Part shown: positions 17,666 through 28,430 of the stretch, in pieces
Position numbering within the stretch: the first letter of the stretch is position 1
Layout of the letters: each line of letters starts with the position of its first letter
DNA from: Salimicrobium humidisoli
Lineage (GTDB): Bacteria; Bacillota; Bacilli; Bacillales; Halobacillaceae
NCBI RefSeq assembly: GCF_002295105.1
Contig: NZ_NSGH01000015.1
Location: 1-61,211 of the forward strand
Direction: 5' to 3'
DNA: 61,211 nt
Notes under the pieces: model-generated
Database searches by the model: none
The model's input: the letters and a program-made list of their open reading frames with translations, nothing else
What the model was told of the DNA's origin: nothing
Position numbers and translations under genes: made by a program

Positions 17666-18958
17666 TTATTTAATGAAGCCTTTATAATGTCGCTTCACCA
17701 GCTGACCTTCCAGTTGCTTCATCGTATTCAGTGCAACACCTACTACGATCAAGAGACCAGTTCCTCCGATCTGTATGCTTGGCGGAAGCCCTGCAAGGGA
17801 GCCAAGAATAATCGGAAGGACAGATACAGCCGCCAAAAAGAGTGATCCTACGAAGGTTAAACGGTACATAACCCGTGTCAAATACTTCTCCGTATTCGCA
17901 CCGGGACGTATTCCCGGGATATACCCGCCTTGCTTCTTAAGGTTTTCAGCCATTTGTTCAGGGTTCACCTGCACAAACGTATAGAAGTATGTGAACGCTA
18001 TGATGAGCGCTACATAAATAATCATACCCGGCCAGTTCTCATAATTGAAAATGTACTCGATCGTTGAAGCGATCTCGCTGTTTTCAAAGAATCCGGCTAT
18101 CGTTCTTGGAGCGATAATGAAAGAAATCGCGAATATGACTGGAATAACTCCAGCAGCGTTCACTTTGATCGGCAAGTGGGTGGAATGCCCACCGACTGGA
18201 GATCTGTTTACCTGACGTTTTGCATATTGAATAGGGATTTTACGCAGCGCCTGCTGAATGAACACGACTCCCACAATGACTGCAACGATCACAAGAGCAA
18301 TGAGAGCCACGATGACGAGGTTGATGAAGAGTTCCTCTCCTGCGCCAGTTATATACTGATCATACAACTGGTTCACACCATTCGGAATTGCAGCAACAAT
18401 ACCTGCGAAAATTAAAATTGAAATCCCATTTCCTACGCCATGGGAAGTGATTTGCTCACCAAGCCACATAAGGAATGCAGTCCCGCCTGTCAGTACGAGC
18501 GCAATAGCTGCGAACTGGGGAATACCAGGGTTTGAGATCAGCTGACCTCCTGCCATGGCATTGAAACCAATGGACATACCAATGGCCTGTATGAAGGCAA
18601 GGACAATAGTTCCATAGCGGGTAAACTGAGCTAATTTCCGGCGCCCCACTTCACCCTGCTTTTTCCACTCTGCAAATTTAGGAACGACGTCCATCTGCAG
18701 AAGCTGCATGATAATGGAGGCAGTGATGTAAGGCATAATCCCCATCGCAAAGATGGAGAAGTTCTGTAATGCCCCACCTCCGAATGTATTCAGAAAGCCA
18801 AAAGCGTTCTGTTCATCCATGAAGTTGATTGCCTCATTGTTTGTAAACGGCACGGGGATAAATGCCCCAAGCCGGAATACGATAAGCATGAGCAGGGTGA
18901 AAATGATTTTTCGCCGGAGATCACCCACGCGCATAAAATTGGAGATTGTCCGGAACAT
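17666..18958 (-). CDS. secY: Protein translocase subunit SecY
   Basis: 430 residues with ten membrane helices, the pore-forming subunit of the SecYEG channel. It has the IPVPFTN start region, the plug, and the cytoplasmic GGYIPGIRPG loop between TM8 and TM9. ATG overlaps the rplO stop by one base (TAATG), so translation is coupled. Confidence 0.98.
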   Translation of the reverse strand: MFRTISNFMRVGDLRRKIIFTLLMLIVFRLGAFIPVPFTNNEAINFMDEQNAFGFLNTFGGGALQNFSIFAMGIMPYITASIIMQLLQMDVVPKFAEWKKQGEVGRRKLAQFTRYGTIVLAFIQAIGMSIGFNAMAGGQLISNPGIPQFAAIALVLTGGTAFLMWLGEQITSHGVGNGISILIFAGIVAAIPNGVNQLYDQYITGAGEELFINLVIVALIALVIVAVIVGVVFIQQALRKIPIQYAKRQVNRSPVGGHSTHLPIKVNAAGVIPVIFAISFIIAPRTIAGFFENSEIASTIEYIFNYENWPGMIIYVALIIAFTYFYTFVQVNPEQMAENLKKQGGYIPGIRPGANTEKYLTRVMYRLTFVGSLFLAAVSVLPIILGSLAGLPPSIQIGGTGLLIVVGVALNTMKQLEGQLVKRHYKGFIK

Positions 18959-19398
18959 TAAATCACCTCAGTTTGACCGCCCGCCGCTTCGATTGCTTCT
19001 TTGGCAGAAGCCGAGAACTTGTGAGCTTTTACTGTGAGTTTCCTATCAATGTTACCTTTTCCTAGGATCTTAACACCAGCTTTTACTTTGCTGACAGTAC
19101 CTGTTTCAAGCAGAAGCTCCGGAGTTACTTCCGTGCCTTCTTCGAAACGATTCAAAGTCTCTAAGTTCACAACTGTATATTCCGTACGGTGAATGTTCGT
19201 GAAACCACGCTTAGGCACGCGTTGGAATAAAGGCATTTGGCCACCTTCGAAACCTGGACGGATTTTGCTCCCGGAGCGCTGACCCTGTCCTTTGTGTCCA
19301 CGACCGGATGTTTTTCCGTTACCGGAAGCCATCCCACGTCCTACGCGGTTACGTTTTTGACGGGACCCTACTTTGGAATGTAGTTCATGAAGTTTCAT
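18958..19398 (-). CDS. rplO: 50S ribosomal protein L15
   Basis: 146 residues. The glycine/arginine-rich N-terminal extension ([20 protein letters not shown]) threads into 23S rRNA, and the C-terminal globular domain includes [19 protein letters not shown]. Standard position between rpmD and secY. Confidence 0.98.
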   Translation of the reverse strand: MKLHELHSKVGSRQKRNRVGRGMASGNGKTSGRGHKGQGQRSGSKIRPGFEGGQMPLFQRVPKRGFTNIHRTEYTVVNLETLNRFEEGTEVTPELLLETGTVSKVKAGVKILGKGNIDRKLTVKAHKFSASAKEAIEAAGGQTEVI

Positions 19399-19425
19399 GT
19401 GAGCACCTCCTTATTTATAAATTGA

Positions 19426-19608
19426 TTATACTTCTTTAACATCAGCCAGGTGTGAAATCTTATTGACCATTCCACGCATAGCCGGGTTGTCTTCTACGAC
19501 TACTGTCTGGCGAATTTTATTTAGTCCTAGCGCTTTAACGGTGTCCTTCTGGTCCTGCGGACGGCCGATTACACTGCGCGTGAGGGTAACTTCTAACTTT
19601 TGAGCCAT
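19426..19608 (-). CDS. rpmD: 50S ribosomal protein L30
   Basis: 60 residues, [20 protein letters not shown] start and the [18 protein letters not shown] end. Short single-domain L30 of the bacterial type, 18 bp after rpsE. Confidence 0.98.
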   Translation of the reverse strand: MAQKLEVTLTRSVIGRPQDQKDTVKALGLNKIRQTVVVEDNPAMRGMVNKISHLADVKEV

Positions 19609-19625
19609 TGTATTTCCCTCCTATC

Positions 19626-20123
19626 CTACAGTTCTTCCACGGATTTCCCACGAAGTCTTGCCACATCTTCGGCACGCTTCAATTCAGTAAGACCCTTGAT
19701 AGTAGCACGGATCATGTTGATTGGCGTGTTCGAGCCAAGAGACTTCGAAAGGATGTCCTGCACACCTGCAAGTTCAAGTATGGCACGGACAGGTCCGCCT
19801 GCGATAACACCGGTACCTTCTGCGGCCGGTTTCAACAGTACGTTACCGGCGCCGAAGCGACCGTGAATTTCGTGAGGAATCGTTGTATTTTTAATTGGTA
19901 CAGTTACCAGGTTCTTCTTCGCATCATCAATTGCTTTTTTGATGGCGTCCGGAACTTCCTGCGCTTTGGCAGTACCGAAACCGACATGACCGTTTTTGTC
20001 GCCCACTACTACAAGTGCGGCAAAACGGAAACGACGTCCACCTTTTACCACTTTCGCAACGCGGTTGATCGTAACAACGCGCTCTTCAAGATCTAGTTTG
20101 TTAGGGTCAATCTTTGTACTCAT
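19626..20123 (-). CDS. rpsE: 30S ribosomal protein S5
   Basis: 165 residues. The N-terminal double-stranded RNA-binding domain ([19 protein letters not shown]) precedes the C-terminal domain ([12 protein letters not shown]). S5 sits at the mRNA entry side and affects fidelity. The loop KVVKGGRRF, where spectinomycin-resistance changes occur, is wild type. SD GGAGGG. Confidence 0.98.
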   Translation of the reverse strand: MSTKIDPNKLDLEERVVTINRVAKVVKGGRRFRFAALVVVGDKNGHVGFGTAKAQEVPDAIKKAIDDAKKNLVTVPIKNTTIPHEIHGRFGAGNVLLKPAAEGTGVIAGGPVRAILELAGVQDILSKSLGSNTPINMIRATIKGLTELKRAEDVARLRGKSVEEL

Positions 20124-20143
20124 ACATGTCCCTCCTTTTACGA

Positions 20144-20506
20144 TTAAAATTGTAGTCCAGCTTCACGAGCTGCATCGGCCAAAGCCTGTACGCGGCCGTG
20201 ATAAAGATAACCACCGCGGTCGAATACTACTGTTTCATAGCCTTTTTCTTTCGCACGTTCTGCAACGAGCTGACCAATACGTTTAGCAGCTTCAACGTTG
20301 CCGCCACGATCGAGGTCGAACCCTTTGTCCATTGTCGATGCACTGGCTACTGTCGTTTCGCTCACATCATCGATCAATTGTGCGTAAATATGGTTGTTGG
20401 AACGATAAACGTTCAGACGTGGACGCTCCGCAGTACCGGAGATGTTCTTACGGACACGTGAATGACGTTTCTTACGCATAGTGTTTTTATCGGTCTTTGA
20501 GATCAT
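20144..20506 (-). CDS. rplR: 50S ribosomal protein L18
   Basis: 120 residues; [20 protein letters not shown] start and the [17 protein letters not shown] end. Binds 5S rRNA together with L5. Standard spc-operon position. Confidence 0.98.
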   Translation of the reverse strand: MISKTDKNTMRKKRHSRVRKNISGTAERPRLNVYRSNNHIYAQLIDDVSETTVASASTMDKGFDLDRGGNVEAAKRIGQLVAERAKEKGYETVVFDRGGYLYHGRVQALADAAREAGLQF

Positions 20507-20535
20507 TTAAGTCACTCCTTTCTTACCCTGACACC

Positions 20536-21072
20536 TTATTTAGCTGTCTTACCTTCTTTAGTACGGACAGTTTCGTTCTCGTAACGGATTCCTTTACCTT
20601 TGTAAGGCTCAGGAGGACGAATCGCACGGATGTTAGCGGCCACTGCTCCGACGAGCTCTTTATCAATGCCTTTGATGACGATTCTAGTGTTCGTAGGAAC
20701 TTCGATATCGATACCTTCGCGGTTTTCGATTTCTACCGGGTGGGAGTAGCCGGCGTTTACGGTTACTTTTTCACCCTGTTTTTGAGCACGATATCCGACA
20801 CCGCGGATTTCAAGTGCTTTTTCAAAACCCTGGGACACTCCTACAACCATGTTGTTGATCAGACTGCGTGTCGTACCGTGAAGAGCTTTATGCTCCTGCT
20901 TATCACTCGGACGCTCTACAGTAAGAACGTTGTCTTCCTGTTTCACGCTCATTTCGTCGGAGATAGTGGTAGCCAGCTCCCCTTTTGGTCCTTTTACTGC
21001 AACTCTGCTGTTTTCCTGGGTGACTTCTACACCTTCAGGCAGTTCAATTGGTAATACACCAATACGTGACAT
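20536..21072 (-). CDS. rplF: 50S ribosomal protein L6
   Basis: 178 residues, [17 protein letters not shown] start and the signature [16 protein letters not shown] near the C-terminus. Two related domains; it sits near the factor-binding site. Confidence 0.98.
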   Translation of the reverse strand: MSRIGVLPIELPEGVEVTQENSRVAVKGPKGELATTISDEMSVKQEDNVLTVERPSDKQEHKALHGTTRSLINNMVVGVSQGFEKALEIRGVGYRAQKQGEKVTVNAGYSHPVEIENREGIDIEVPTNTRIVIKGIDKELVGAVAANIRAIRPPEPYKGKGIRYENETVRTKEGKTAK

Positions 21073-21102
21073 TCATTACACCTCCTGTTCGTATCTGTTT
21101 TC

Positions 21103-21501
21103 TTACCAGATGTAAGCAAGCACTTCGCCACCGATAGCTTGTGCACGTGCTTCTTTATCTGTCAAAACACCTTTTGATGTGGAAACGACTGCAATACCAA
21201 GGCCGTTAAGAACTCTCGGCACCTCGTCAGCCTGTGCATACACACGAAGACCCGGTTTCGAAATCTTCTTGATGCCTGAAATTACTTTCTGCTCTGTCTG
21301 GCTGTACTTCATGAAAATACGAAGTATGCCCTGCTTACCATCCTCTACCTGTTCATAGTCACGAATGAAACCCTCACGTTTAAGGATATCAGCGATCTCT
21401 CTTTTCAGGTTAGAAGCCGGTAGCTCCAACTTCTCGTGACGTACCATATTCGCGTTACGAATACGGGTCAGCATATCTGCAATTGGATCTGTCATTGTCA
21501 T
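21103..21501 (-). CDS. rpsH: 30S ribosomal protein S8
   Basis: 132 residues; [19 protein letters not shown] start and the C-terminal [21 protein letters not shown] signature. Primary 16S rRNA-binding protein; E. coli S8 also represses the spc operon at rplE, which I cannot confirm here. Confidence 0.98.
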   Translation of the reverse strand: MTMTDPIADMLTRIRNANMVRHEKLELPASNLKREIADILKREGFIRDYEQVEDGKQGILRIFMKYSQTEQKVISGIKKISKPGLRVYAQADEVPRVLNGLGIAVVSTSKGVLTDKEARAQAIGGEVLAYIW

Positions 21502-21530
21502 AACTTTTACCTCCTTCCCAGTCCTCGGGT

Positions 21531-21716
21531 TTACCAGCTGGCTTTTTTGACGCCAGGAATTTGTCCTTTATATGCTAGTTCGCGGAAACATATACGGCAC
21601 AACTTGAATTTACGAAGTACGGAATGCGGACGTCCGCAACGTTCACAACGAGTGTATTCACGTACCTGGAATTTCTGTTTGCGCTGTTGTTTCGCAACCA
21701 TTGATTTTTTAGCCAC
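21531..21716 (-). CDS. rpsN: 30S ribosomal protein S14, zinc-binding type Z
   Basis: 61 residues, the short zinc form. The ribbon is CERCG...CRICF. The sequence ends [12 protein letters not shown] zinc-independent paralogue, common in Bacillus, would lie elsewhere. Confidence 0.97.
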   Translation of the reverse strand: MAKKSMVAKQQRKQKFQVREYTRCERCGRPHSVLRKFKLCRICFRELAYKGQIPGVKKASW

Positions 21717-21741
21717 TATTTTCCCTCCTTATAGTCAGTTC

Positions 21742-22281
21742 TTAGTTTTTAAACGGCATGCCGAACTGAGCTAATAGTTCACGAGACTCTTCGTCTGATT
21801 CAGCACTGGTAACGATAACGATATCCATACCACGTACTTTGTTAACTTTGTCATAGTCGATTTCCGGGAAAATCAATTGTTCTTTCACACCTAGAGTGTA
21901 GTTACCGCGGCCGTCGAATGCTTTCTTGGAGATACCACGGAAGTCACGGACACGTGGCAATGACACGGCGATCAACTTCTGAAAGAATTCGTACATGCGC
22001 TCTCCGCGCAGAGTAACTTTAGCTCCGATTGGCATTCCTTCACGAAGACGGAATCCAGCGATTGATTTCTTCGCTTTCGTTACCATCGGTTTCTGACCGG
22101 AGATAAGCTCCAGTTCCTCTACCGCGTTATCAAGTGCTTTAGCGTTCTGCACAGCATCGCCTACACCCATGTTGATAACGATCTTTTCAATTTTCGGAGT
22201 TTCCATTACGGAATCGTAGTTGAACTTTTCCATAAGGGATGGAACAATTTCTTTTTGATATTTCTGTTGAAGTTCGTTCAT
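21742..22281 (-). CDS. rplE: 50S ribosomal protein L5
   Basis: 179 residues; [17 protein letters not shown]-type start and [19 protein letters not shown] core. Binds 5S rRNA and bridges to S13 and P-site tRNA. Standard position. Confidence 0.98.
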   Translation of the reverse strand: MNELQQKYQKEIVPSLMEKFNYDSVMETPKIEKIVINMGVGDAVQNAKALDNAVEELELISGQKPMVTKAKKSIAGFRLREGMPIGAKVTLRGERMYEFFQKLIAVSLPRVRDFRGISKKAFDGRGNYTLGVKEQLIFPEIDYDKVNKVRGMDIVIVTSAESDEESRELLAQFGMPFKN

Positions 22282-22308
22282 CGGTAAGCCCTCCTTTCGC
22301 CAGTTGGA

Positions 22309-22620
22309 TTATTTATCTAGTGCTTCACCGGATTTTTTCGCGATACGAACCTTTTTACCGTTCTCTGTCTTATGACCGATTCTTGTCGGTTCACCGGACT
22401 TAGGATCGATCGGCAAAACGTTGGATACATGGATAGCTGCTTCCTGAGTAAGGATACCGCCCTGAGGATTATCCTGAGAAGGCTGAGCGTGCTTTTTCAC
22501 TTCGTTGACACCTTCAACGAGGACACGTTCTTTCTTAGGGTAAGCTTCAAGTACCGTACCTTGCTTTCCTTTATCTTTTCCAGAGATAACCATGACTTTG
22601 TCACCTTTTTTTACGTGCAT
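22309..22620 (-). CDS. rplX: 50S ribosomal protein L24
   Basis: 103 residues with an N-terminal KOW domain ([20 protein letters not shown]). Assembly-initiator protein binding the 5' end of 23S rRNA. Confidence 0.98.
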   Translation of the reverse strand: MHVKKGDKVMVISGKDKGKQGTVLEAYPKKERVLVEGVNEVKKHAQPSQDNPQGGILTQEAAIHVSNVLPIDPKSGEPTRIGHKTENGKKVRIAKKSGEALDK

Positions 22621-22659
22621 ACTTCGCGCACCTCCTTACCACGGCTTTCATAGTTTTAT

Positions 22660-23028
22660 TTATAGAACTTCCGGAGCTAGTGAAACGATCTTCATGAATT
22701 TGTTTTCACGAAGTTCACGGGCTACTGGTCCGAAAATACGGGTTCCTCTCGGTCCTTTATCTTCACGGACGATAACCGCAGCGTTTTCGTCGAAACGAAT
22801 GTAAGAACCGTCTTTACGACGTGCCCCACTTTTCGTACGTACGATGACAGCCTGCACAACTTCACCTTTTTTAACAACGCCCCCTGGTGTTGCTTGTTTA
22901 ACCGTAGCAGTGATGATATCACCGATGTTCGCAGTCTTACGACCGGAACCGCCCAGCACTTTAATGGTTTGGATTTCGCGTGCACCAGAGTTGTCTGCAA
23001 CTTTTAGACGTGATTCCTGTTGGATCAT
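22660..23028 (-). CDS. rplN: 50S ribosomal protein L14
   Basis: 122 residues, [19 protein letters not shown] start and the [20 protein letters not shown] end. Very conserved; contacts 16S helix 14 in intersubunit bridge B8. Confidence 0.98.
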   Translation of the reverse strand: MIQQESRLKVADNSGAREIQTIKVLGGSGRKTANIGDIITATVKQATPGGVVKKGEVVQAVIVRTKSGARRKDGSYIRFDENAAVIVREDKGPRGTRIFGPVARELRENKFMKIVSLAPEVL

Positions 23029-23069
23029 TTACGTGTAACCTCCCTTCGGAATATCTCCGAATCATCTTT

Positions 23070-23333
23070 TTAGATAGTAACTGCTTCTTCGATTACTTCT
23101 ACGAGACGGAAACGTTTTGTAGCGGATAGAGGGCGGGTTTCCATGATGCGTACCACGTCTCCCTGTTTCGCCTGGTTGTTTTCGTCATGCGTTTTAAATT
23201 TCTTGGAATATTTAACACGCTTGCCGTAAAGCTTGTGGAATTTATACGTTTCAACAAGTACAGTGATCGTTTTGTCCATTTTGTCGGACACAACGCGACC
23301 AGTATATACTTTACGATTATTACGTTCAGCCAT
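23070..23333 (-). CDS. rpsQ: 30S ribosomal protein S17
   Basis: 87 residues, OB-fold; [19 protein letters not shown] start and [20 protein letters not shown] signature. Primary 16S rRNA binder. Confidence 0.98.
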   Translation of the reverse strand: MAERNNRKVYTGRVVSDKMDKTITVLVETYKFHKLYGKRVKYSKKFKTHDENNQAKQGDVVRIMETRPLSATKRFRLVEVIEEAVTI

Positions 23334-23357
23334 GTGAGGGTGTCCTCCTCTCCATTA

Positions 23358-23558
23358 TTAATTGTTCGTGCTTAGTTCACGTTCGCGTGCAACTGTCTTC
23401 ATACGGGCGATGGACTTGCGAACCTGACGAATGCGAGCAGTGTTCTCAAGTTGGCCTGTAGCCAGTTGGAAACGCAGATTAAAAAGTTCTTCTTTAAGAG
23501 ACTTTACCTTCTGTTCAATTTCGGCAGTGGTTAATTCGCGGATTTCATTAGCCTTCAT
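23358..23558 (-). CDS. rpmC: 50S ribosomal protein L29
   Basis: 66 residues from the ATG at 23558, the start of the conserved [17 protein letters not shown]. An upstream in-frame extension of eight residues lies wholly inside rplP and is not conserved. The gene overlaps the rplP end by 11 nt, and its GGTGGTG site is in rplP. L29 docks trigger factor and SRP at the tunnel exit. Confidence 0.95.
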   Translation of the reverse strand: MKANEIRELTTAEIEQKVKSLKEELFNLRFQLATGQLENTARIRQVRKSIARMKTVARERELSTNN

Positions 23559-23982
23559 TGATTTCACCACCAATTTCTTCACGTTTTACAAATTTAGTAC
23601 GAATCGGGAGCTTATGAGAAGCCAGACGCAACGCTTCGCGTGCTACCTCTTCCGATACCCCGGCGATTTCGAACATGATTTTTCCTGGTTTAACAACTGC
23701 GATGAATCCTTCCGGAGCACCTTTACCGGAACCCATACGAACTTCGAGGGGCTTCGATGTATAAGGCTTGTCAGGGAAGATTTTGATCCATACTTTACCG
23801 CTACGCTTCATGTAACGGGTCATGGCAATACGGGAAGCTTCGATCTGACGGGCAGTGATCCATGCCGGATCTACAGCCTGAAGTCCATATTCACCAAACG
23901 CTACAGAAGTTCCGCCTTTTGCGCGGCCTTTCAGACTTGGACGATGTTGACGACGATATTTAACACGTTTTGGCATTAACAT
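23548..23982 (-). CDS. rplP: 50S ribosomal protein L16
   Basis: 144 residues, [19 protein letters not shown] start, with [20 protein letters not shown] in the middle. It contacts the A-site tRNA elbow. It overlaps rpmC. Confidence 0.98.
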   Translation of the reverse strand: MLMPKRVKYRRQHRPSLKGRAKGGTSVAFGEYGLQAVDPAWITARQIEASRIAMTRYMKRSGKVWIKIFPDKPYTSKPLEVRMGSGKGAPEGFIAVVKPGKIMFEIAGVSEEVAREALRLASHKLPIRTKFVKREEIGGEINEG

Positions 23983-24000
23983 AATGCGGTTCCCCCTTTC

Positions 24001-24642
24001 TTATTGATTGCCTTTTGTTGGAAGAACTTCGCCACGATAAATCCACACTTTAACACCCAGTTTACCGTACGTGGTGTCAGCTTCTGCAGTACCATAGTCG
24101 ATATCTGCACGCAATGTGTGTAGTGGTACAGTTCCTTCACTGTAGTATTCAGCACGGGCGATGTCAGCTCCGCCGAGACGACCGGAAACTTGAGTACGGA
24201 TACCTTTGGCACCTGCACGCATGGAGCGTTGAATGCTCTGCTTTTGTGCACGACGGAAAGATACGCGGTTTTCCAGCTGTTTGGCGATACTATCAGATAC
24301 GAGAGTAGCATCAAGATCAGGTTTTTTAACCTCGATAATGTTGATGTGAACTCGTTTGCCTGTGCGATTGTTCAATTCTTTACGTAGAGCTTCCACTTCG
24401 GAACCACCTTTACCGATAACCATTCCAGGTTTAGCGGTATGGATCGTTACGTTTACGCGGTTCGCAGCACGTTCGATCTCGATAGTTGATACAGAAGCTT
24501 CGCTTAGACGGTTTTCGATATATTCACGGATTTCAATATCTTCGTGGAGAAGGTTTGCATATTCGTTGTCTGCGTACCATTTCGACTCCCAGTCGCGAAT
24601 GACACCGACACGGAAACCTATCGGATTAACTTTTTGGCCCAC
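24001..24642 (-). CDS. rpsC: 30S ribosomal protein S3
   Basis: 213 residues. N-terminal KH domain ([16 protein letters not shown], GxxG loop intact) and C-terminal S3 domain ([13 protein letters not shown]). It forms part of the mRNA entry tunnel and helicase. Confidence 0.98.
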   Translation of the reverse strand: MGQKVNPIGFRVGVIRDWESKWYADNEYANLLHEDIEIREYIENRLSEASVSTIEIERAANRVNVTIHTAKPGMVIGKGGSEVEALRKELNNRTGKRVHINIIEVKKPDLDATLVSDSIAKQLENRVSFRRAQKQSIQRSMRAGAKGIRTQVSGRLGGADIARAEYYSEGTVPLHTLRADIDYGTAEADTTYGKLGVKVWIYRGEVLPTKGNQ

Positions 24643-24645
24643 TGA

Positions 24646-24987
24646 TTATCCCTCCTTCTTTTCTGATACAACCACTGTGATATGGCTGGTTCTTTTGTTG
24701 ATCTGACTTGCGCGTCCCATAGCACGTGGACGGAAACGTTTAAGTGTTACGCCTTCGTCTACGAAAGCTTCGGAAACGACCAGGTTGTCAGGATCCAGTT
24801 CATTGTTGTGTTCAGCGTTAGCGATAGCTGAGTTCAATACTTTTTCAATAATCGGAGAAGCTCTGCGATTCGTGTTACGTAGTGTCGCAATAGCATCACC
24901 GGTGTCCATTCCTCGAATCAAGTCGATGACTAAACGCGCTTTACGAGGAGCGATACGGACTGTTTTAGCAACTGCTTTAGCTTGCAT
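24646..24987 (-). CDS. rplV: 50S ribosomal protein L22
   Basis: 113 residues; [20 protein letters not shown] start and the beta-hairpin [20 protein letters not shown] that lines the exit tunnel. No insertion or deletion of the macrolide-resistance kind is visible. The stop is 3 bp before rpsC. Confidence 0.98.
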   Translation of the reverse strand: MQAKAVAKTVRIAPRKARLVIDLIRGMDTGDAIATLRNTNRRASPIIEKVLNSAIANAEHNNELDPDNLVVSEAFVDEGVTLKRFRPRAMGRASQINKRTSHITVVVSEKKEG

Positions 24988-25007
24988 GGAAGTGCCTCCT
25001 CTCTACC

Positions 25008-25286
25008 TTAGCGTTTTGTTTTTCTGTCGTCACCAGAGTGCCCTTTGAACGTACGGGTCGGTGCGAATTCACCCAGTTTGTGTCCTACCATGTCTTCTGT
25101 AACATAAACTGGTACATGTTTACGTCCGTCATATACAGCGATTGTCTGACCGACGAAGTTTGGGAAAATTGTGGAACGGCGTGACCACGTTTTGATCACG
25201 TGACTGTTGTTACCTTCGTTGTTGCTTTCGACTTTTTTCATCAAATGGTCATCTACAAAAGGTCCCTTTTTCAGGCTGCGGCCCAT
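25008..25286 (-). CDS. rpsS: 30S ribosomal protein S19
   Basis: 92 residues, [20 protein letters not shown] start and [18 protein letters not shown]. 30S head protein partnering with S13. Confidence 0.98.
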   Translation of the reverse strand: MGRSLKKGPFVDDHLMKKVESNNEGNNSHVIKTWSRRSTIFPNFVGQTIAVYDGRKHVPVYVTEDMVGHKLGEFAPTRTFKGHSGDDRKTKR

Positions 25287-25344
25287 TGATAAACCTCCCT
25301 TCGCGATTGAGAGACGGGGTTGTTATCCCGCCCTTTCAATCCCG

Positions 25345-26178
25345 TTATTTTTTGCCTTTTCTGCGTACAATATATTTATCAGTAGATTTATTACGTTTAC
25401 GCGTCTTGTAACCAAGAGTCGGCTGACCCCATGGTGTAACTGGAGATGGCATACCGATAGGGGCACGGCCTTCACCACCACCGTGTGGGTGGTCACTAGG
25501 GTTCATAACAGAACCACGTACACCCGGACGCTTACCTTGCCAGCGGGAACGTCCAGCTTTACCGATGCTGATAAGTTCATGTTCAACGTTTCCTACCTGG
25601 CCGATTGTTGCACGGCACGTGCTGAGGATCAGGCGAACCTCTCCGGAAGTGAGACGTACAAGTGTGTACTTGCCTTCACGACCGAGAATCTGACCGGAAG
25701 CACCTGCGGAGCGTATTAGCTGACCGCCACGTCCTGGTTTCAGTTCAACGTTGTGTACTGTCGTACCTACAGGCAGGTCGATCAGTTGTTTTGCGTTACC
25801 CGGTCTGATGTCTGCATCTTTCCCGGAAGAAATTTCTTTGCCTACTTTAAGACCTTTCGGTGCAAGGATGTAGCGCTTCTCCCCATCTGCATAGTTGATC
25901 AATGCAATGTTAGCGGAACGGTTCGGATCGTATTCGATCGTAGCAACGCGTCCTGGTATTCCGTCTTTATCGCGTTTGAAGTCGATAACACGGTACTGAC
26001 GCTTGTGCCCGCCGCCTTGATGACGAACCGTAATACGACCGTGTGTGTTACGTCCACCGCGTTTGTGCAGCGGAGTAAGCAGGGAGCGTTCCGGTTTGTC
26101 CGTAGTAATTTCTGCGAAGTCTGACATAGACATATGCCGACGACCATTAGTTATTGGACGGAATTTTTTAATCGCCAT
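25345..26178 (-). CDS. rplB: 50S ribosomal protein L2
   Basis: 277 residues, [20 protein letters not shown] start. The C-terminal region near the peptidyl-transferase centre keeps the universal [18 protein letters not shown] with its conserved histidine. Confidence 0.98.
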   Translation of the reverse strand: MAIKKFRPITNGRRHMSMSDFAEITTDKPERSLLTPLHKRGGRNTHGRITVRHQGGGHKRQYRVIDFKRDKDGIPGRVATIEYDPNRSANIALINYADGEKRYILAPKGLKVGKEISSGKDADIRPGNAKQLIDLPVGTTVHNVELKPGRGGQLIRSAGASGQILGREGKYTLVRLTSGEVRLILSTCRATIGQVGNVEHELISIGKAGRSRWQGKRPGVRGSVMNPSDHPHGGGEGRAPIGMPSPVTPWGQPTLGYKTRKRNKSTDKYIVRRKGKK

Positions 26179-26203
26179 CTTTTTTCCCTCCTTCAGGTTT
26201 TAT

Positions 26204-26491
26204 TTATACTTCAAAAAATTCGATTTCTTCACTGTTTTCGGTAAGTGTAACAATCGCACGTTTCTTGTCGGAACGGTATCCACCGTACCTGCCCATACGC
26301 TTGAACTTACCTTTGCGGTTGATAGTGTTGACGCCGGCTACTTCTACTCCGAAAATCTCTTCGACTGCTTTTCTGATCTCCGTTTTATTAGCTTTTGTTT
26401 CCACTTCAAACGTGTATTTCTTTTCTCCCATAAGATCGGCAGAATTCTCAGTGATTACGGGGCGCTTAATAATATCGCGTGGTTCTTTCAT
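26204..26491 (-). CDS. rplW: 50S ribosomal protein L23
   Basis: 95 residues; [18 protein letters not shown] start and [18 protein letters not shown] extended loop. Docking site for trigger factor and SRP. One-base overlap with rplD. Confidence 0.98.
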   Translation of the reverse strand: MKEPRDIIKRPVITENSADLMGEKKYTFEVETKANKTEIRKAVEEIFGVEVAGVNTINRKGKFKRMGRYGGYRSDKKRAIVTLTENSEEIEFFEV

Positions 26492-27114
26492 TATGAGAGC
26501 ACCTCCCCTACTTTTTCAGCCGCATCTTTCGTTACAATAACTTTGTCATGCGTAAGCAAATCAAGAACGCTTACTTGGTCAAACGTTACCGTTTCGACTT
26601 TTGGCAGGTTATTGGAAGAAAGAACGACATTTTCTTCTTTCTGTGCTGTAATGATAAGTGCACTTTCGTTTGCGTCCAGTGCTTTAAGGAAGTTGACTAC
26701 TTCTTTCGTTTTCGGAGCGTCCATGGACAGCTCTTCTACGGCATAAAGGTTTTCTTCCTGTACTTTTGAAGAATAAGCAGAACGAAGTGCAAGACGACGT
26801 ACTTTTTTAGGCAGTTTGTAACTGTAGCTGCGTGGTGTAGGGCCGAATACTGTTCCGCCGCCTACCCATTGCGGGGCACGGATAGTACCTTGACGGGCAC
26901 GACCTGTACCTTTCTGGCGCCATGGTTTACGTCCACCGCCGCTTACTTCGCCGCGTGTCTTCACTTTATGCGTCCCCTGACGCTTGGAAGCCTGCTGCAT
27001 AAGAACAGTCTCGTGAAGCACGTGTGTGTTCGGTTCGATACCGAATACCGCATCGTTCAAATCCAAATCTCCAACTTTCGAACCGCTTTGGTTAAATAGT
27101 GCTACTTTAGGCAT
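26491..27114 (-). CDS. rplD: 50S ribosomal protein L4
   Basis: 207 residues. It keeps the tunnel loop [19 protein letters not shown] intact. In E. coli L4 represses the S10 operon; whether that applies here is unknown. It lies 24 bp after rplC. Confidence 0.98.
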   Translation of the reverse strand: MPKVALFNQSGSKVGDLDLNDAVFGIEPNTHVLHETVLMQQASKRQGTHKVKTRGEVSGGGRKPWRQKGTGRARQGTIRAPQWVGGGTVFGPTPRSYSYKLPKKVRRLALRSAYSSKVQEENLYAVEELSMDAPKTKEVVNFLKALDANESALIITAQKEENVVLSSNNLPKVETVTFDQVSVLDLLTHDKVIVTKDAAEKVGEVLS

Positions 27115-27138
27115 GACATATCCTCCTTTCGTTTATTA

Positions 27139-27768
27139 TTAGTTAGCCTTGACCGCACTTTGAACTTGTACGTAAGATTTTTTCGCACCAGGTACGTTAC
27201 CTTTAACGAGAAGCAGGTTGCGCTCAGCGTCAACTTTCACTACTTCAAGGTTTTGGATCGTTACCTGATTGCCACCCATCTGACCCGGAAGGTCCTTACC
27301 TTTGAATACGTGCATGGAGTTGATATCCCCAAGCGTACCAGGGCGACGGTGATAGCGTGAACCGTGTGTTTCAGGTCCGCGGGAGTGGTTGAAACGTTTG
27401 ATCGTTCCCTGGAACCCTTTCCCTTTGGATGTTCCTGTTACGTCGATTGCGTCACCTTCTGCGAATAAATCCACCTTAACTTCCTGACCAAGTTCATAGT
27501 CGTCAGTATTAACGTTACGGACTTCACGAACGTAGCGCTTAGGTGTTGTGTTAGCTTTTTTAGCATGTCCTGTTTCAGGCTTTTTCACACGATTCGCTTT
27601 TTGATCAGCGAAACCTAATTGAATGGAATCGTAACCGTCATTTTCCGCAGTTTTCTTCTGAAGAACTACGTTCGGCTCAGCCTGGATTACTGTTACAGGT
27701 ACAAGTTCTCCGTTTTCGGAGAAAATCTGAGTCATACCGACTTTACGTCCTAAGATACTTTTCGTCAT
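27139..27768 (-). CDS. rplC: 50S ribosomal protein L3
   Basis: 209 residues, [20 protein letters not shown] start and the long loop [19 protein letters not shown] reaching the peptidyl-transferase centre. Early-assembly protein. Confidence 0.98.
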   Translation of the reverse strand: MTKSILGRKVGMTQIFSENGELVPVTVIQAEPNVVLQKKTAENDGYDSIQLGFADQKANRVKKPETGHAKKANTTPKRYVREVRNVNTDDYELGQEVKVDLFAEGDAIDVTGTSKGKGFQGTIKRFNHSRGPETHGSRYHRRPGTLGDINSMHVFKGKDLPGQMGGNQVTIQNLEVVKVDAERNLLLVKGNVPGAKKSYVQVQSAVKAN

Positions 27769-27797
27769 CCGTTACACCTCCTATTATATCGTTTCAT

Positions 27798-28106
27798 TTA
27801 TAGTTTAATTTCAATATCTACACCAGACGGCAGGTCCAGACGCATCAATGCATCGACCGTTTGTGGTGTCGGGTTTACAATGTCGATAAGACGCTTGTGC
27901 GTGCGCATTTCAAACTGCTCACGAGCATCTTTGAATTTGTGGGTCGCACGTAGTACAGTGTACACCGATTTGTCTGTAGGAAGCGGGATCGGACCCGATA
28001 CTTCAGCTCCAGAACGGTTAGCTGTATCTACAATCTTTTCAGCGGACTGATCCAGAACTCTGTGATCGAACGCCTTCAAACGAATACGAATTTTCTCTTT
28101 TGCCAT
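27798..28106 (-). CDS. rpsJ: 30S ribosomal protein S10
   Basis: 102 residues from the ATG at 28106 (GGAGGG upstream), giving the conserved [20 protein letters not shown]. An in-frame ATG ten codons earlier precedes that site and is rejected. S10 is also NusE, the partner of NusB/NusG in transcription elongation. First gene of the S10 operon, with its own promoter. Confidence 0.97.
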   Translation of the reverse strand: MAKEKIRIRLKAFDHRVLDQSAEKIVDTANRSGAEVSGPIPLPTDKSVYTVLRATHKFKDAREQFEMRTHKRLIDIVNPTPQTVDALMRLDLPSGVDIEIKL

Positions 28107-28240
28107 TATTTTCCCTCCTTTATCGCCTATTTTCAAAACAGACTGGCTCCACGAAAATTCCTTGACTCACCTGCCATGGCAAAGGGGCCGGGTGTGTCAA
28201 CAACCTTCCGTATCATCGTCTTTCATGACCAACATTAAAC

Positions 28241-28269
28241 ATTATAAAGAAAAACCCCCTTAAATGCAA
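28241..28269 (-). promoter_or_regulatory. S10 operon promoter
   Basis: On the minus strand, -35 TTGCAT (28264-28269), a 17-nt spacer and a perfect -10 TATAAT (28241-28246). The -35 and spacer lie inside the stem and T-run of a terminator-like hairpin (28248-28275). The resulting leader is about 128 nt. Confidence 0.75.
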
Positions 28270-28275
28270 GGGGTT
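28248..28275 (-). terminator. Second terminator-like hairpin between tuf and rpsJ
   Basis: On the minus strand an AACCCCTT / AAGGGGGTT stem with one bulged G is followed by TTTTCTTT. It overlaps the S10 promoter, so it could stop read-through from tuf while the promoter restarts transcription. Confidence 0.65.
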
Positions 28276-28382
28276 CAGTTGATTTTTTATGTGATCATTC
28301 TTAAACAGTCTACCTATTTTCTCCGCTGAATGCAACCCCGATTTTTCGAAAACTGCTTCAGCGAATGAAGATGCTCTGTTAA

Positions 28383-28418
28383 CAAAAAAAGATCAGGGGG
28401 CAATCCCCTGATCTTTTC
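28383..28418 (-). terminator. Terminator after tuf
   Basis: A GATCAGGGG / CCCCTGATC stem of 9 or 10 bp with a short loop and a T7 run, 13 bp after the tuf stop. Confidence 0.92.
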
Positions 28419-28430
28419 GGGCTTTCATTA

